The position numbers and the translations under genes were made by a program. A stretch of 64,000 nt of DNA from Cryptomeria japonica (lineage: Eukaryota; Streptophyta; Pinopsida; Cupressales; Cupressaceae): positions 559,525,945-559,589,944 of the forward strand of contig NC_081413.1 of the NCBI RefSeq assembly GCF_030272615.1, in the 5' to 3' direction. Under the pieces are notes generated by a model. That model was not told the DNA's origin, did no database searches, and worked only from the letters and a program-made list of their open reading frames with translations. This document shows positions 22,371-32,830 of the stretch, piece by piece (positions within the stretch are counted from its first letter, which is position 1; each line of letters starts with the position of its first letter).

Positions 22371-22825
22371 AGGTGGGTCTCATGGACTAAACGACATGAT
22401 GGCGCATTTATTGCTAAGTATGATGAAGATTGAACCATATCTCAAGTGACATCAACTGGCCGATTTTTGAAGGCAAGTAATCATTTTTGGGAATTGGCGG
22501 TTACCCCAAAAACGCCACCATGCATTCAATACACACGTGTGATGTCAAATCCCAATGCTCAGCACATTTGAATTGACAGTCGAAATTAATCCACTAAATG
22601 AGCTTTCATCACTACATTTTCTATAAGGTATGAAGTGATTAATTTCTGAAACTTGTTCTTCATTGCTGTTGAGTGTTTGATAGAAGGTTTGTCTATTGTT
22701 AATCGTTCGATTGGTTTCAACTGTGAAGGTGAGTTTTGATTCCTATCTTCTCCAGTGATTTTTAGTTGTTTTTCTCTCTCATAATAAAATTTGCTAGGGG
22801 AAATAAGGGTTGTTATTTATGAATT

Positions 22826-25800
22826 ATGAAGTCCACTCTGCACCTTTTCGGAAATATTTTCAGTCTTGCTTGCACAGAACCCATTGTCAGTGATACAAAC
22901 CTAAAAGGAGAGAATTTAGAAGTCTTGAAGGAAAGGGTGTTTAAAGGAATTGACGGTTCTTTTGGTTTAGAAATTCTAAGTAGTGGCCTCGTAGAGGCGG
23001 CGGCCTTTCCTCCTGGTATCCCTTGCCCAGAATTAGTTAGGAAGTGCATTGTGAGGTATGATCCTATTTATGAAACTATCAAGAGAGATAATGGTGAAAC
23101 CCTCCTCGCGATTAACAGGGAAGTCATTTCTTCTGTTTTCAAATTGCCTGATTATAAGTTCTCAAATTTTTCTCCCCCCCAATCAGTCACTGAGTTCAAT
23201 GCAGATAAAACTAGACACCGGAATAATATAGCGAAGCATTGGTTGAAATTTCCTCAGAGGGGTGGCTCCAGGTTACTTAAATATCCCAAAAAAAATCACA
23301 TTCTTCCCCACATCCATGATGTTATGTTACTGTTACACCGAGTTAGAGGTTCAGTTGAGGCCTACAGCTTCGATGATTGGATTTACTGTTATGTGCAACT
23401 GGTGTTAGAAGCAAAATAGTATCTTGACTGGGAAGAGCTTATTACCGACTCCATGAGGGAACAACTGAGCATGGCGAAGAAGTTCAAGCAAAATTTCTTT
23501 ATGTCCTCGTATTTGATATATTGCCTAGCATGTGTTAAAGAAATAATGGGGATACCTAGGCAACTTGCTGAAGGAGATGTTTCTGTGTTTGACTTTTACC
23601 CCATGTTGCAAAAAGATAATGCATTGCAGGATTTTAGGAAAGTACATAATGCTTTCCTGGGAGACTTGTGTTATGAGTTAAAAAAACATGAAATCTAAAA
23701 GGATGTCTGACGATGCACAGGCATTAGTGAAAAGATATGGTAGTTGCTTTGTTCAGTTTCCTCATTTCTTTTATATAAGGGTAGGTGGCTTTGAAGAAGA
23801 GCCTTTCAGACTTCCTCATTTTTGTTCTGATTGTTTTGTCCTTGCTGAGATCTGTAGGCAGTTGTCTACCGTAATTAAGAAAGCTCAACCCAAAGATAAA
23901 TGGGAGGATCATTTTCCTATTCAATTGGTAATTTAATCTTGTAGTTCAATATCAGATGCGTTAAGCATAGGAGCTGACTTGAAGAATTTCAATTTTCCAC
24001 TGTATCATGAAAGGAAGGGCTTTGATAATAAAGGTTTCTCACAGAGTCTTGGTTTGATGTCGCATCTTCCAATACCACACTTGGAGGACTTTTGGGAAGA
24101 TTGCGGTGATGAGCTTGAAGTGTTCAAAAGAGCAAATATGAGAATGGTTCCAGAACAAATAGTTTCACTGCAGGTGAAACTTGATGTAAGTGGGATCGAA
24201 GAGGATTATTTGGAGCTTTTTGAACCTAGATATCTAGACCAAGCTGAACCAGAAATGTCCTGCATTAATTGGGATGTAGAAGAAGAGGATGATATACAAC
24301 TTAGAACAAAGAGAGTCTTGGAAAGAACCACAGATTGGGTTAATAAGAAAAGAGCAATGAAATTAGGCATCAAGATTGATCCTGCAAGAGATAATGTGGT
24401 TTCTCTACATTCCCCAAAACGTTTTTCTAACCCCATTTCTATGCCTGTTCATACAGGTAAAAATAAGAAGTCATCTCACACCAAGCACGAGCCTAATCTT
24501 GCTTTGAACTTTCTTGCCCCTCGATATACAAGGTCACGGAGTGTTGCACAAAGGAAAATGGACCTTGATAGTGACATTGTCAACACTATGGATTCTCATG
24601 AAATCACTATAGCCATGACACCCCCACCTAAAGTAATTGGAGGAACAGCTAGTTCAAATACAACTCCCAAATGGTTAACTACTTCAGTAAGCAAGAAACG
24701 GAGCTTCATCCCAGTGTCCATCCCAATCCAAGACATGGTGGTCAAATACATGGAGAAGGGTCCCAAACAAAAGAAGTTCAAAACAACTACCAGATTGGAT
24801 GTTGATGAAAAGACCAGGAGGTGGGTTGCTGAAATTGCTTCTTATAAGCCCAAAGATGAGAATAAGGAAGTAAATGCAGAGGATTTTGAGGTCACCAAAG
24901 TGGATCTCAGGAACATGAGTAGGGACTCTGATAATCACCTTTTCCAAGTGTTGGCTAAGACAATGCTCACCAGGTCAAAAACATGGACAAGAGAAAAGAG
25001 AACTAAAATGGCATATCAAGATTCTAGATCAATTCATTGATAGCATAGGCTGTTTTGGAGCACTTCCCATATCGTATGCCTCAGAAATTTTTGACCCTAC
25101 TTCACCAGAGAACAAGAAACTGATGAATCAAGTTCAGCGAGCCAAGAGCATCGCATGGGCCGTAGAGAAATGGATTGAAGGAGTGATTAGAGATGGTGAA
25201 AAATATATTACAAACTCCAGGAAGCTATGCAATGAAATGCAAAATCTCACTGAGGAGATTCATAATTAGATTGTGCCATGGGAAAAGGAAGAGCATAAAT
25301 GGGAAAATGTATTACCCATGCTCATCAAGATAGAAGAATACGGAGCCACAAATTTTTTAGTAGAAAATTTAATTAAATTGGTAACTAATGAGTGCCAGCT
25401 TTTCATATTGAAGAAAACTATAGCGTGGTGGGTAATTACATTCAAGTCTCTAATTTCCGATGCTCGAGCCTCTGTTTACGAGCTTTAAGAACTTTAGTTT
25501 AGCCTTGTCAATGACAATAAAGTGGTTAACCCAGACCATGATTGGCAACTGGGACTTTGTGGGTTGAACACATAGGACGCAGTAAAGGCATTTAGGCTAC
25601 ACATGGAGAAAGTTAAGGCCAAAGGTAACTTCACCCCTGAAGATATAACACAGATCGCCTGAATTGAGTCATGATGTTCATTGGTAACAATCATTTACCT
25701 AAGTATACCAAGAAAATGGTGAAACACGAGTGGGACAAGGAATCCGCAAAAGCAAAGATCAATGCCATGAAAAATCCAAGTCAATCTATAATTCAGGAGC

Positions 25801-25862
25801 TTGCAACCGCCCACGATGCCCAGAAAAGTGGAGGAGATGACGATGATGGAGAAGAGGCATAA
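22826..25862 (+). pseudogene. E4 LTR-encoded ORF, 5' LTR copy
   Basis: The start MKSTLHLFGNIF matches the 3' LTR copy. The protein family is not recognised. The first ~370 residues look globular, with blocks such as LVRKCIVRYDPIYETIKRDN, then REVISSVFKLPDY, and FFYIRVGGFEEEPFRLP. The remainder is charged, probably helical, ending in an acidic DDDDGEEA tail. Copy-specific lesions: TAG at 23417, one extra A in an A-run near 23681, an indel near 24975, a TAG near 25573 and a 60-bp deletion. A TAA at 23934 and a TGA at 25660 are shared with the other copy. Confidence 0.8.
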
Positions 25863-25920
25863 CATGATGCTAATGCTTTTTTTGTCTTTTATATGCTTTT
25901 CATAACCTTGCAATGACTTC

Positions 25921-26000
25921 GGGACATCTGTCCCCTAAATACTCTGTTGGTTTTTATAACTGTTTTCAAAGGAGGTCGATTTTTGAGGGAGACCTCCTCT
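25921..26000. other. Two conserved hairpins after the LTR ORF
   Basis: GGGACATCTGTCCC (25921-25934) is a near-perfect palindrome, and AGGAGGTC (25970-25977) pairs with GACCTCCT (25991-25998) across a 13-base loop. Both recur in the 3' LTR (36953-36966; 37012-37019 with 37023-37030), the second with a change only in the loop. They lie just past the ORF stop and could be RNA structures near a transcript end; no function is shown. Confidence 0.55.
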
Positions 26001-26175
26001 GTTCTTTAAAAGACTACTATAAATTAGATTAAGATAGATAGAGAAAGGGTTAGAAAATATACTAAGATTTTTAGAAGTTTTTAGTTTCATCTAAATGAAG
26101 TGATGAAGTTTTTTAGAATCTGAACTTGGAAAGAACTTATGTGTGTATTGTTATGTCTTTGTTGCATGAAATACA

Positions 26176-26184
26176 TATATAAAG
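26176..26184 (+). promoter_or_regulatory. Candidate TATA box in E4 LTR
   Basis: TATATAAAG, followed by ATC, lies about 540 bp from the LTR end, downstream of the LTR ORF; it is identical at 37208-37216. If used, genomic RNA would start after the 5' ORF copy, so only the 3' LTR copy would be on the transcript. The alternative is TATAAGG at 22622, upstream of the ORF. Confidence 0.4.
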
Positions 26185-26732
26185 ATCATATGCATTTTGA
26201 GGTGGAAAATCTTTGAGTTTGAATCCATGGAGTGGTATTTCTTTGCAAATATTAATCTAATCAAAATGTCTGTGATTACCTTTCCAATGATGGATGTTGT
26301 TATCAATCAGGCGCTTCTTTCTGTGTTGTTTGGAAAGATATTTAGTTGAAAAGAGACCTTGTTTCTCTTTTTTATTCTTAAGAAGTACTGAAATCAGTGT
26401 TATTAAACTTTGCTTTGATTTCTTCTGATATTCGTGGTGAAGCACTTCGTAGAAAATTATCCTGAAATATTTAATATATTGACTGGCCTCTCATCAAAGA
26501 ATGAAGTAGGCAGCCTTATGTGCTTTCAGGTTAAAAGTATAACAATTTATTTAGTTAGATTATTCCCTGAATAACTCATGGAGGGAGTTGTACCTATCTA
26601 AAATTAAGAGGGAAGTGATGTATGTCACACTTACCCAATTGTTTAGTTGAACTTTTGTCTTTCAAAGGGGTAACAGAACTTAGAATCAATTCAATTTAAA
26701 GAAAGACAAAAATCTGTTCACTAACAGATTTT

Positions 26733-26749
26733 TGGCGACTTTGTTGGGG
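26733..26749 (+). other. E4 primer binding site
   Basis: TGGCGACTTTGTTGGGG begins 6 bp after the 5' LTR. From memory it resembles the TGGCGACTCxGCTGGGG site of Tat/Ogre elements attributed to tRNA-Arg, with C-to-T changes. It is distinct from the tRNA-Met sites of the other elements here. Confidence 0.8.
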
Positions 26750-26905
26750 AACATTAACATTCAATAGATCAGTATGTTACATGTGTTAGAAACTGAAACT
26801 CATAACCAACAATATCCATAAGATTGCTTTGTTTTGGAAAGAGAAAAAGAAAGAGGTGAACGATTCAGAAGAGTTCCCATATCCCCAGAGCGTTGTTGTG
26901 GTTGA

Positions 26906-28110
26906 AAGAGTTGTTTAGAGACCCTAGAAGAAATAACACTGGATTCTCGTCCTTATACCAGATCACAAAGGAGAGAGGGAGTTGTTGATAATTTTTTTGA
27001 AGAACTGCAAGGGTTATCATTTTCCACAAACTTCACTCCCAAGAGGAACGCTAAAAGCAGACCTTCTTCTCCTACTAAAACTACTCCCAAAGTACCTCTC
27101 TCTTCTAGTCACTGGCAAGCATTAACTCTTTCTGGAATTCAAGCCCCTCCTCTTGTAACTATTTAACCTGTTTTCATCATGGCCCAACCATGGGGTGCCG
27201 CAATTGGGCCTCTTGCTCTTTGTGCTCATAATTCTCTTCGGAAAGGGGTTAGGGATGTTTTACCTAAGTTCAATGGAGATGGGAAAATTTTGGTTGAAGA
27301 ACATTTGAATTCCTTTAATGTAGCTATTGGGATACTAGCAGTGCAGCATGAGGATGTCGCTATTAGGATTTTCGCTCAAACTCTTACCTAGGGAGCAGCA
27401 GATTGGTTCAGTCATCTGCAGGCAGGATCTGTAACCGATTGGCAAACAATGAAAATTGCTTTTGAGAAATGGTTTAAGAGTGTTGATGATGAGCACTCAC
27501 TTTTGGCTTAGCTCACACAAATGAAGAAAGAGATTCATGAGCCAATGAGAGATTATGTAGCTAGATATAATAAGATTATTCATAAAATTCCCCAGGCTAA
27601 AAGACCAACTGCTGATAACCAACAATGTTTCTTCATCAACTTTATGCCTCCTAATGTTGGTTTCCATCTCTGAAGGAATAGGCCAGTTGATCTTGATACT
27701 ACACAAAATCAGGCTATAGAGCTTGAAGATGATCTAATAACAACAGGGAAGTGGAGAAAAGACGTGCAAATTTCTCAAGGTCAATCTCAAGCTTCCACTT
27801 CTTTGACTAAACCAGTTGTTCAAAGATTAGTCAATGATATGATTGCCTTGAAAAGGCAAATTCTGAAAACTCGAGGTTCTTACCCACAACCATATCAAGA
27901 TATAAGTAGAAAACAACCAAACCAATATAATTATGGGTGAACTTTGCAACTTCTTGCTGCCCCCCAAAGATTGCAAATAGAGGCTCCTCCTGATAAAGGT
28001 GCTATGTGCTCTTTTCACCTTACCTCAGATCATGATGGGAATTCTTGTCCTAATATGATAAGGCATGTCCAAATGGGAAGCACTAAGGATGAACTCGGAG
28101 AATTCATTGG
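26906..28110 (+). pseudogene. E4 gag
   Basis: The frame is open from about 26906 (LEEITLDSRPYTRSQRREG) with a few stops. The block from 27179 (MAQPWGAAIGPLALCAHNSL) contains the gypsy gag core: FNGDGKILVEEHLNSFNVAI, then WFSHLQAGSVTDWQTMKIAF and EPMRDYVARYNKIIHKIPQA. A C-terminal zinc-like motif CSFHLTSDHDGNSC lies near 28005. Stops at 27389, 27509, 27671 and 27938 interrupt the frame, which is otherwise continuous with protease and the archaeal-type RNase H. Its position after the LTR and primer site is normal. Confidence 0.85.
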
Positions 28111-29150
28111 AGTAGAGAAGATTCAAGAAGTACCTGGCAACTCTGGATCCTTTTACCTTGAATATGAATCAGATTCAGAAAGAGGTGGAAATATTTTGGT
28201 AACTCTTGAAGACCCTACATGTGCAATCCTTACAAGGAATCAACGAACCTCCCAGCCTGCTCCTTTTGCGAACTCTACTGGAACTAATTTCAAGGGTAAG
28301 GATCTCGCAAGTAATGATTCCTCCTTTCATGCAAAGACTCCTGAAGTTAAGATTTTACAAAGGAATATTGAAAGTAAAAATAATTCTTCTCTTTCTCCCT
28401 CCTTTGACATAATTGAATTTTGCAAAGCTTCAACTGTTCAACTTTCTACTGTTGAATATTTGAAACTGAACCCGAGGGAATTAGACAAGTTGGTCAAATA
28501 TGTAAAAGGAGATCGTACCTCAGATTCCTCAGTGCATAAGTGTGTGGTTGATAATGATTTGTTTGTTGTTGAAACACCTACATCTGCTTCTTGCCCTCCC
28601 ACTGATTCGATTAATCCTTGTGCCTTTAACAATACTAAAGATAAGCTTGAGACTGAAGTTCTGAAGCCCAAACCTTTTTATATCTCTCTCCTCCTGAACG
28701 GTCAGAAGCTCAACAATTGTATTATAGATTCAGGGGCATCAAATAACATAATGCCATCATCTGTTGCTAGAGCTTTAGGTTTAACACTTACTAAAACATT
28801 TGGGAGATGTTACTCGATGGATGGGAAGCAGGTCCCTCTCATTGAGCAGGTAAAGGATGCTCAAGCAGTGCTTGCAGCATGTCCTGATAAAAGGGTGAAA
28901 CTGACTATTTTTGTTGCTGACATTCCTACAAGTTACGGGATGCTTTTAAGTAGGACTTTCTGTAAAGATCTTGGAGATGAAATCAAGATGGATTGGTCAG
29001 AAGCTATCATTCCACTAGGAAAACAAAAGATCAAGCTTGAACATGAACCAAAAAATAAATATACAGTCTTTCCTTCTGATAATCCCAAAGCTCAGATTAT
29101 GTTCCAAGAGTGTGAATTTAGAAATTATCTCATTCTTGCACCTAATAAAG
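28111..29150 (+). pseudogene. E4 aspartic protease region
   Basis: Part of a 479-codon open stretch (27944-29383). A Ser/Thr-rich linker leads to a retropepsin with the intact active-site loop NCIIDSGASNNIMPSSVARA near 28720 and a flap/C-terminal segment (LTIFVADIPTSYGMLLSRTF). The usual ILGR is LLSR. Unlike most coding blocks in the window, this stretch has no stop or frameshift of its own, although the surrounding polyprotein is broken. Confidence 0.85.
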
Positions 29151-29169
29151 AAGAATTAGAAGAAGTAGT

Positions 29170-29677
29170 TGATAAACAAGACGAATTGTGGCAAATGGAA
29201 TTTGATGGAAGTTGTGCCAACTCTAGTTCAGGAGCAGGCGTAGTTATGCTTTCCCCTAACGGTAATGTTTTCCCTTTTTCCTTTAAATTAGATTTCAAGA
29301 ATACAAATAACACTGTGGAATATGAGGCATTACTTTTAGGGTTGAATGAAGCCAAATATAAGGGCATAAAATTGCTTAGGTAAAAGGTGATGCGGAGCTA
29401 ATTGTTAAACAGGTAAGAAATGTTTATTCTGTTAAAAATGATAGACTAAAACATTATAGAAATAGATTTTCGGATGAGATAGAGTTTTTTTATGCTTTCT
29501 CAATTGAAGCTATTGCCAAGAGAGCAAAACACTAGGGTAGATTCATTGGCCGTTTCCTCTTCTCTCTTGTTACCACACCCATACTTTAAGAACGATTCTT
29601 ATAGGATTGAAATGATTTATAGGCCTAGTGTCCCTGACAATGTGAACCATTGGCAAGTATTTGATACAGATGCCTAG
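29170..29677 (+). pseudogene. E4 archaeal-type RNase H, located before RT
   Basis: Reads WQMEFDGSCANSSSGAGVV (first Asp codon 29204-29206), TVEYEALLLGLNEAKYKGIK (Glu, 29324-29326), then after a small frameshift at about 29383 GDAELIVKQVRNVYSVKNDR (Asp, 29389-29391), and in a further frame LPREQNTRVDSLAV (last Asp, 29540-29542). All four residues of the D-E-D-D site remain. This is the RNase HI form Tat elements carry in addition to their own, but here it sits upstream of RT rather than between gypsy RNase H and integrase. Confidence 0.85.
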
Positions 29678-29689
29678 ATTAAAGATTTC

Positions 29690-31334
29690 ATGGAGTGTAC
29701 CCATTCCTTTGTCCAATCATATTTTGAGGGTTCTGAAGATATGTGTAAAGAATTTTGCCCAGATCCTGGTATTGATTCTGATAAGAGTTTCATTCAGCTT
29801 AAGGGAAACAAAATCCTGAAAGGTTTGGTGACTCTAGAGAGGTTTTTCACCCGTAATGATGTGTTCACTGGAAGAAAGTTCTTGATAATGACAGTAAGGT
29901 GGGTTGTGAAAAGATCAATCTGGGTGACGAATCTAACCCCAAAATGGTAGCAATCAGCAAATGTTGTTCTTTTGAGGAGAAACGAATGCTCAATGAGTTA
30001 TTGCAAGAATACATTGATGTGTTCGCTTGGTCTTATGATGATTTGAAGGAATTTAGGAATGGTCAGTTTCAACATCAAATTCCGTTGAAGCCTGGTGTTT
30101 CTCCTTTTAGACAAAAACTGAGAAATTTCAATCCCATGATGGTAGAAGCAACTTTCAAGGAGGTAGATAAAATGCTTAAAGCTAGGATTATATATCCAAT
30201 TCATCGCTCCACTTGGGTGGCCAATATAGTACCTGTGAGGAAGAAAAATGGGGAAATTTGGATTTGTGTAGATTTTCACAATCTGAATCAGGCAAGTCTT
30301 AAGGATAACTATGCTTTACCCAATATGGATTATATTTTGCAGACAGTAGCTAGATCTGAAATGATGTCAATGTTAGATGATTTTTCTAGCTACAACCAAA
30401 TTAGTGTTGCAGAAAATGAACAACACAAGACAACATTCATCACTCATTGGGGAATGTTTGCATATAATCGTATGCCTTTTGGTTTGATTAATACCGGAGC
30501 AACTTTTCAAAGGGCCATGGATTCTTCTTTTAGGTATTTCCATGACAGAATTATTGTTGTTTACCTAGATGACTTGACCGTGTTTTCTAAAGATAGAAAA
30601 AATCATCTCAAAGATCTGAGGGCAGTTCTACAACGTTGTCAAGAACATGGTATCTCCTTGAATCCAAAAAAGTCAGTTTTATGTGTAACTGAGGGCAAAT
30701 TACAGGGGCACGTCATTTCGAAAGAAGGTGTCAAGATTGATCCAGAAAGAGTCAATGCAATCCAACACCTCAGCTTGCCTTCAAACCGGACTGGAGTAAG
30801 GTCATTTTTCGGTCAGGTAAACTTCTTGAGAAGGTTTGTCCCCAAATTTGCAGAAACTACTAAGCACATCATCAGCTTGTTGAGTGAGAAGTATCCTTTT
30901 AAATGGACTGATGAGGCCAAAGAAGCCTTTGAAAATATCAAGAGCTCAGTTGCCAATGCGCCAACCCTCATCAACCCAGATTTTAAAAAGAATTTTGTCA
31001 TATACTGTTATGCCTCAGAACATACAATGTCAGGAATATTATTACAAGTAGATGAATCTGGGACTAAAGCACCTATAGAATTCATGAGTGTCCTCTTAAG
31101 AAACATGAGCTTAAGTATTCACTCTCAGAGAAACAAGCTTTTGTCGTGGTTAAAGAAGTTAAACAATTCAGGTATTATATTCTGCACTCTCACTCTATGG
31201 TGTTTGTTCCAGATTTTGCAGTGAAAAGTATTCTGACTCATCAGGAAGTTGGACTTAATAAAAGAGCGACATGGGTAACCAAAATTCAGGAATATGATAT
31301 GGATATTCATCCTACAAAGATAGTTAAAGGATAG
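29690..31334 (+). pseudogene. E4 reverse transcriptase and gypsy RNase H
   Basis: After a linker (29690-29950) the frame shifts and a 441-codon stretch (29899-31224) reads the RT: YIDVFAWSYDDLKEFRNGQF, PVRKKNGEIWICVDFHNLNQ, YALPNMDYILQTVA, FGLINTGATFQRAMD and the catalytic VVYLDDLTVFSKD (30559-30597, YLDD). The gypsy RNase H follows with FVIYCYASEHTMSGILLQ: the usual TDAS is CYAS, so its first catalytic Asp is gone. After a frameshift near 31135 it continues SEKQAFVVVKEVKQFRYYIL to about 31334. Loss of the native RNase H site fits reliance on the extra RNase H. Confidence 0.9.
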
Positions 31335-31364
31335 GGCTTATGCAAATTAATAGTAGAAAATAAG

Positions 31365-32681
31365 ATGGAGACAGAAAAAGAGCTACCATTAACTCTATTC
31401 GTTGGGTTGCAAGATACATGGTTTTCTGATGTAGCTTATTATTTGACCTATGGTAGTTGCCCGAGTCATTTGTCAAATAAAGAACAAAGGAATCTCAAAT
31501 TGAAAGAAGCTAAGTATGTTATTTGGCAAGACATTTTGTACAAAAAAGGCTTGGATAATACCTATTTGAGATGTGTAGATAAGCCTCAACAACGAAAGCT
31601 TCTGGAAGTTTATCATGATGAAGCCTGCGGTGGACATTTCTCATCCTCGGTAACTGCTTTTAAGATTTTAAGAAACTATTTTTATTGTTCTGGTATGTTT
31701 CGTGATGCATATACTTATGTTAAGGGATGTGAAAAATGTCAACTCTTTTATGCAAAACCACATTTAGCTGCTCTACCTTTAAGGCCTGTGGTAGTGGATG
31801 AACCTTTAAAACAATGGGGTATTGATTTCATTGGTCCAATAAATCCTCATTCCAGTGCTAGGCATATGTATATTCTAACAACAACAGATTATTTTACTAA
31901 GTGGGTAGAGGTTGTCCCCACTAATAAGGCGAACTCAAAGGTTGTATGTAATTTTCTCGAAGATTGCATTTTAGTCCATTTTGGGGTCCCTCAGAATATT
32001 GTCACAGATAATGCATCATATTTCTCCTCTGAAGAGTTGACTATGTTCTGTTATGAACATCAAATTACTCCTTCACATTCCTCCGATTACTTTCCGCAAG
32101 GTAATGGGTTAGCAGAATCAAGCAACAAGAACCTAGTAGCCATCATGAAGAAGTTAGTTGATGATAATGCCCGGAACTGGAATAAAAAGGTATATGAAGC
32201 CTTATGGGTGGATAGAATTACTCCTAAAAGAGCAATTGGAATGGCACCTTATGAACTGGTGTATGGGATTGGCGCAAAGGTTTCTTTACCTCTGGAATTG
32301 GCAGCGATGAGACTTCAAACCATAATTAAGGACTTCTTCCAAAATGCTCTAGAGAAGAGAGTCATGTATTTGATGAAGCTGGAAGAGGAAAGAGAGATGT
32401 TAGTGGATAGAATTACTGAGCATCAAAACAGCGTGAAGAAAATCTTCGATATGAGAGATCGACCAAGAGGGTTCCTAAAAGGAGATGAAGTATTGTTGTG
32501 GGACAAAAGAAGGGAACCAAAGGGTGCCCATGGAAAATATGATTCATTGTGGAAAGGTCCATTCAAGATCCATGAAGTAGTGGGACCGAATGCATTCAGA
32601 CTAAATTATTCTGATGGAACAGTTATGCCCTATACCTATAATGGGAAACACTTGAAGCTCTATAAACTTTTAAATCTATGA
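31365..32681 (+). pseudogene. E4 integrase (438-codon open stretch)
   Basis: The longest uninterrupted pol block of E4. Zinc domain: YHDEACGGHFSSSVTAFKIL and KGCEKCQLF (HHCC complete). Core: WGIDFIGPINPHSSARHMY (Asp, about 31823), FGVPQNIVTDNASYFSSEEL (Asp) and QGNGLAESSNKNLVAIMKKL (Glu). The C-terminal domain has KGDEVLLWDKRREPKGAHGK, then KWKGPF-like WKGPFKIHEVVG and a final KHLKLYKLLNL. Its own frame is undamaged, but it is out of register with the first part of RT, so no full polyprotein can form. M at 31365 is probably not a natural start. Confidence 0.9.
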
Positions 32682-32830
32682 CCAAGAGTTCTTGTACATA
32701 GTAGGTTAGTTGTTTGTTTTGTGCCTTTTTTGTGTTTGTCCTTTTTGTCCCCTTTCTATTTTTGTTGTACGAAACCAGATTCTAGAGTTCTTTGCATTTA
32801 TCAAAAAATACAATCCCCAGTCAGAGCCAA
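32682..32830. other. E4 3' non-coding stretch
   Basis: About 150 bp from the integrase stop to the 3' LTR. It is T-rich, then ends CCAGTCAGAGCCAA at the LTR edge; no strong polypurine tract is evident. The PPT is therefore atypical or has decayed. Confidence 0.5.

Larger units (their letters stand above)
21864..26726 (+). repeat. E4 5' LTR (4,863 bp)
   Basis: Colinear with 32831-37757. It holds, in order, a GTTCAA/TTGAAC-rich zone (22010-22370), a TATAAGG box (22622-22628), the LTR ORF (22826-25862), two hairpins (25921-25998), a TATATAAAG box (26176-26184) and a 3' end of about 540 bp. A 60-bp in-frame segment of the ORF present in the 3' LTR is missing here (junction at the ATGGACC near 24560). 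Confidence 0.92.
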
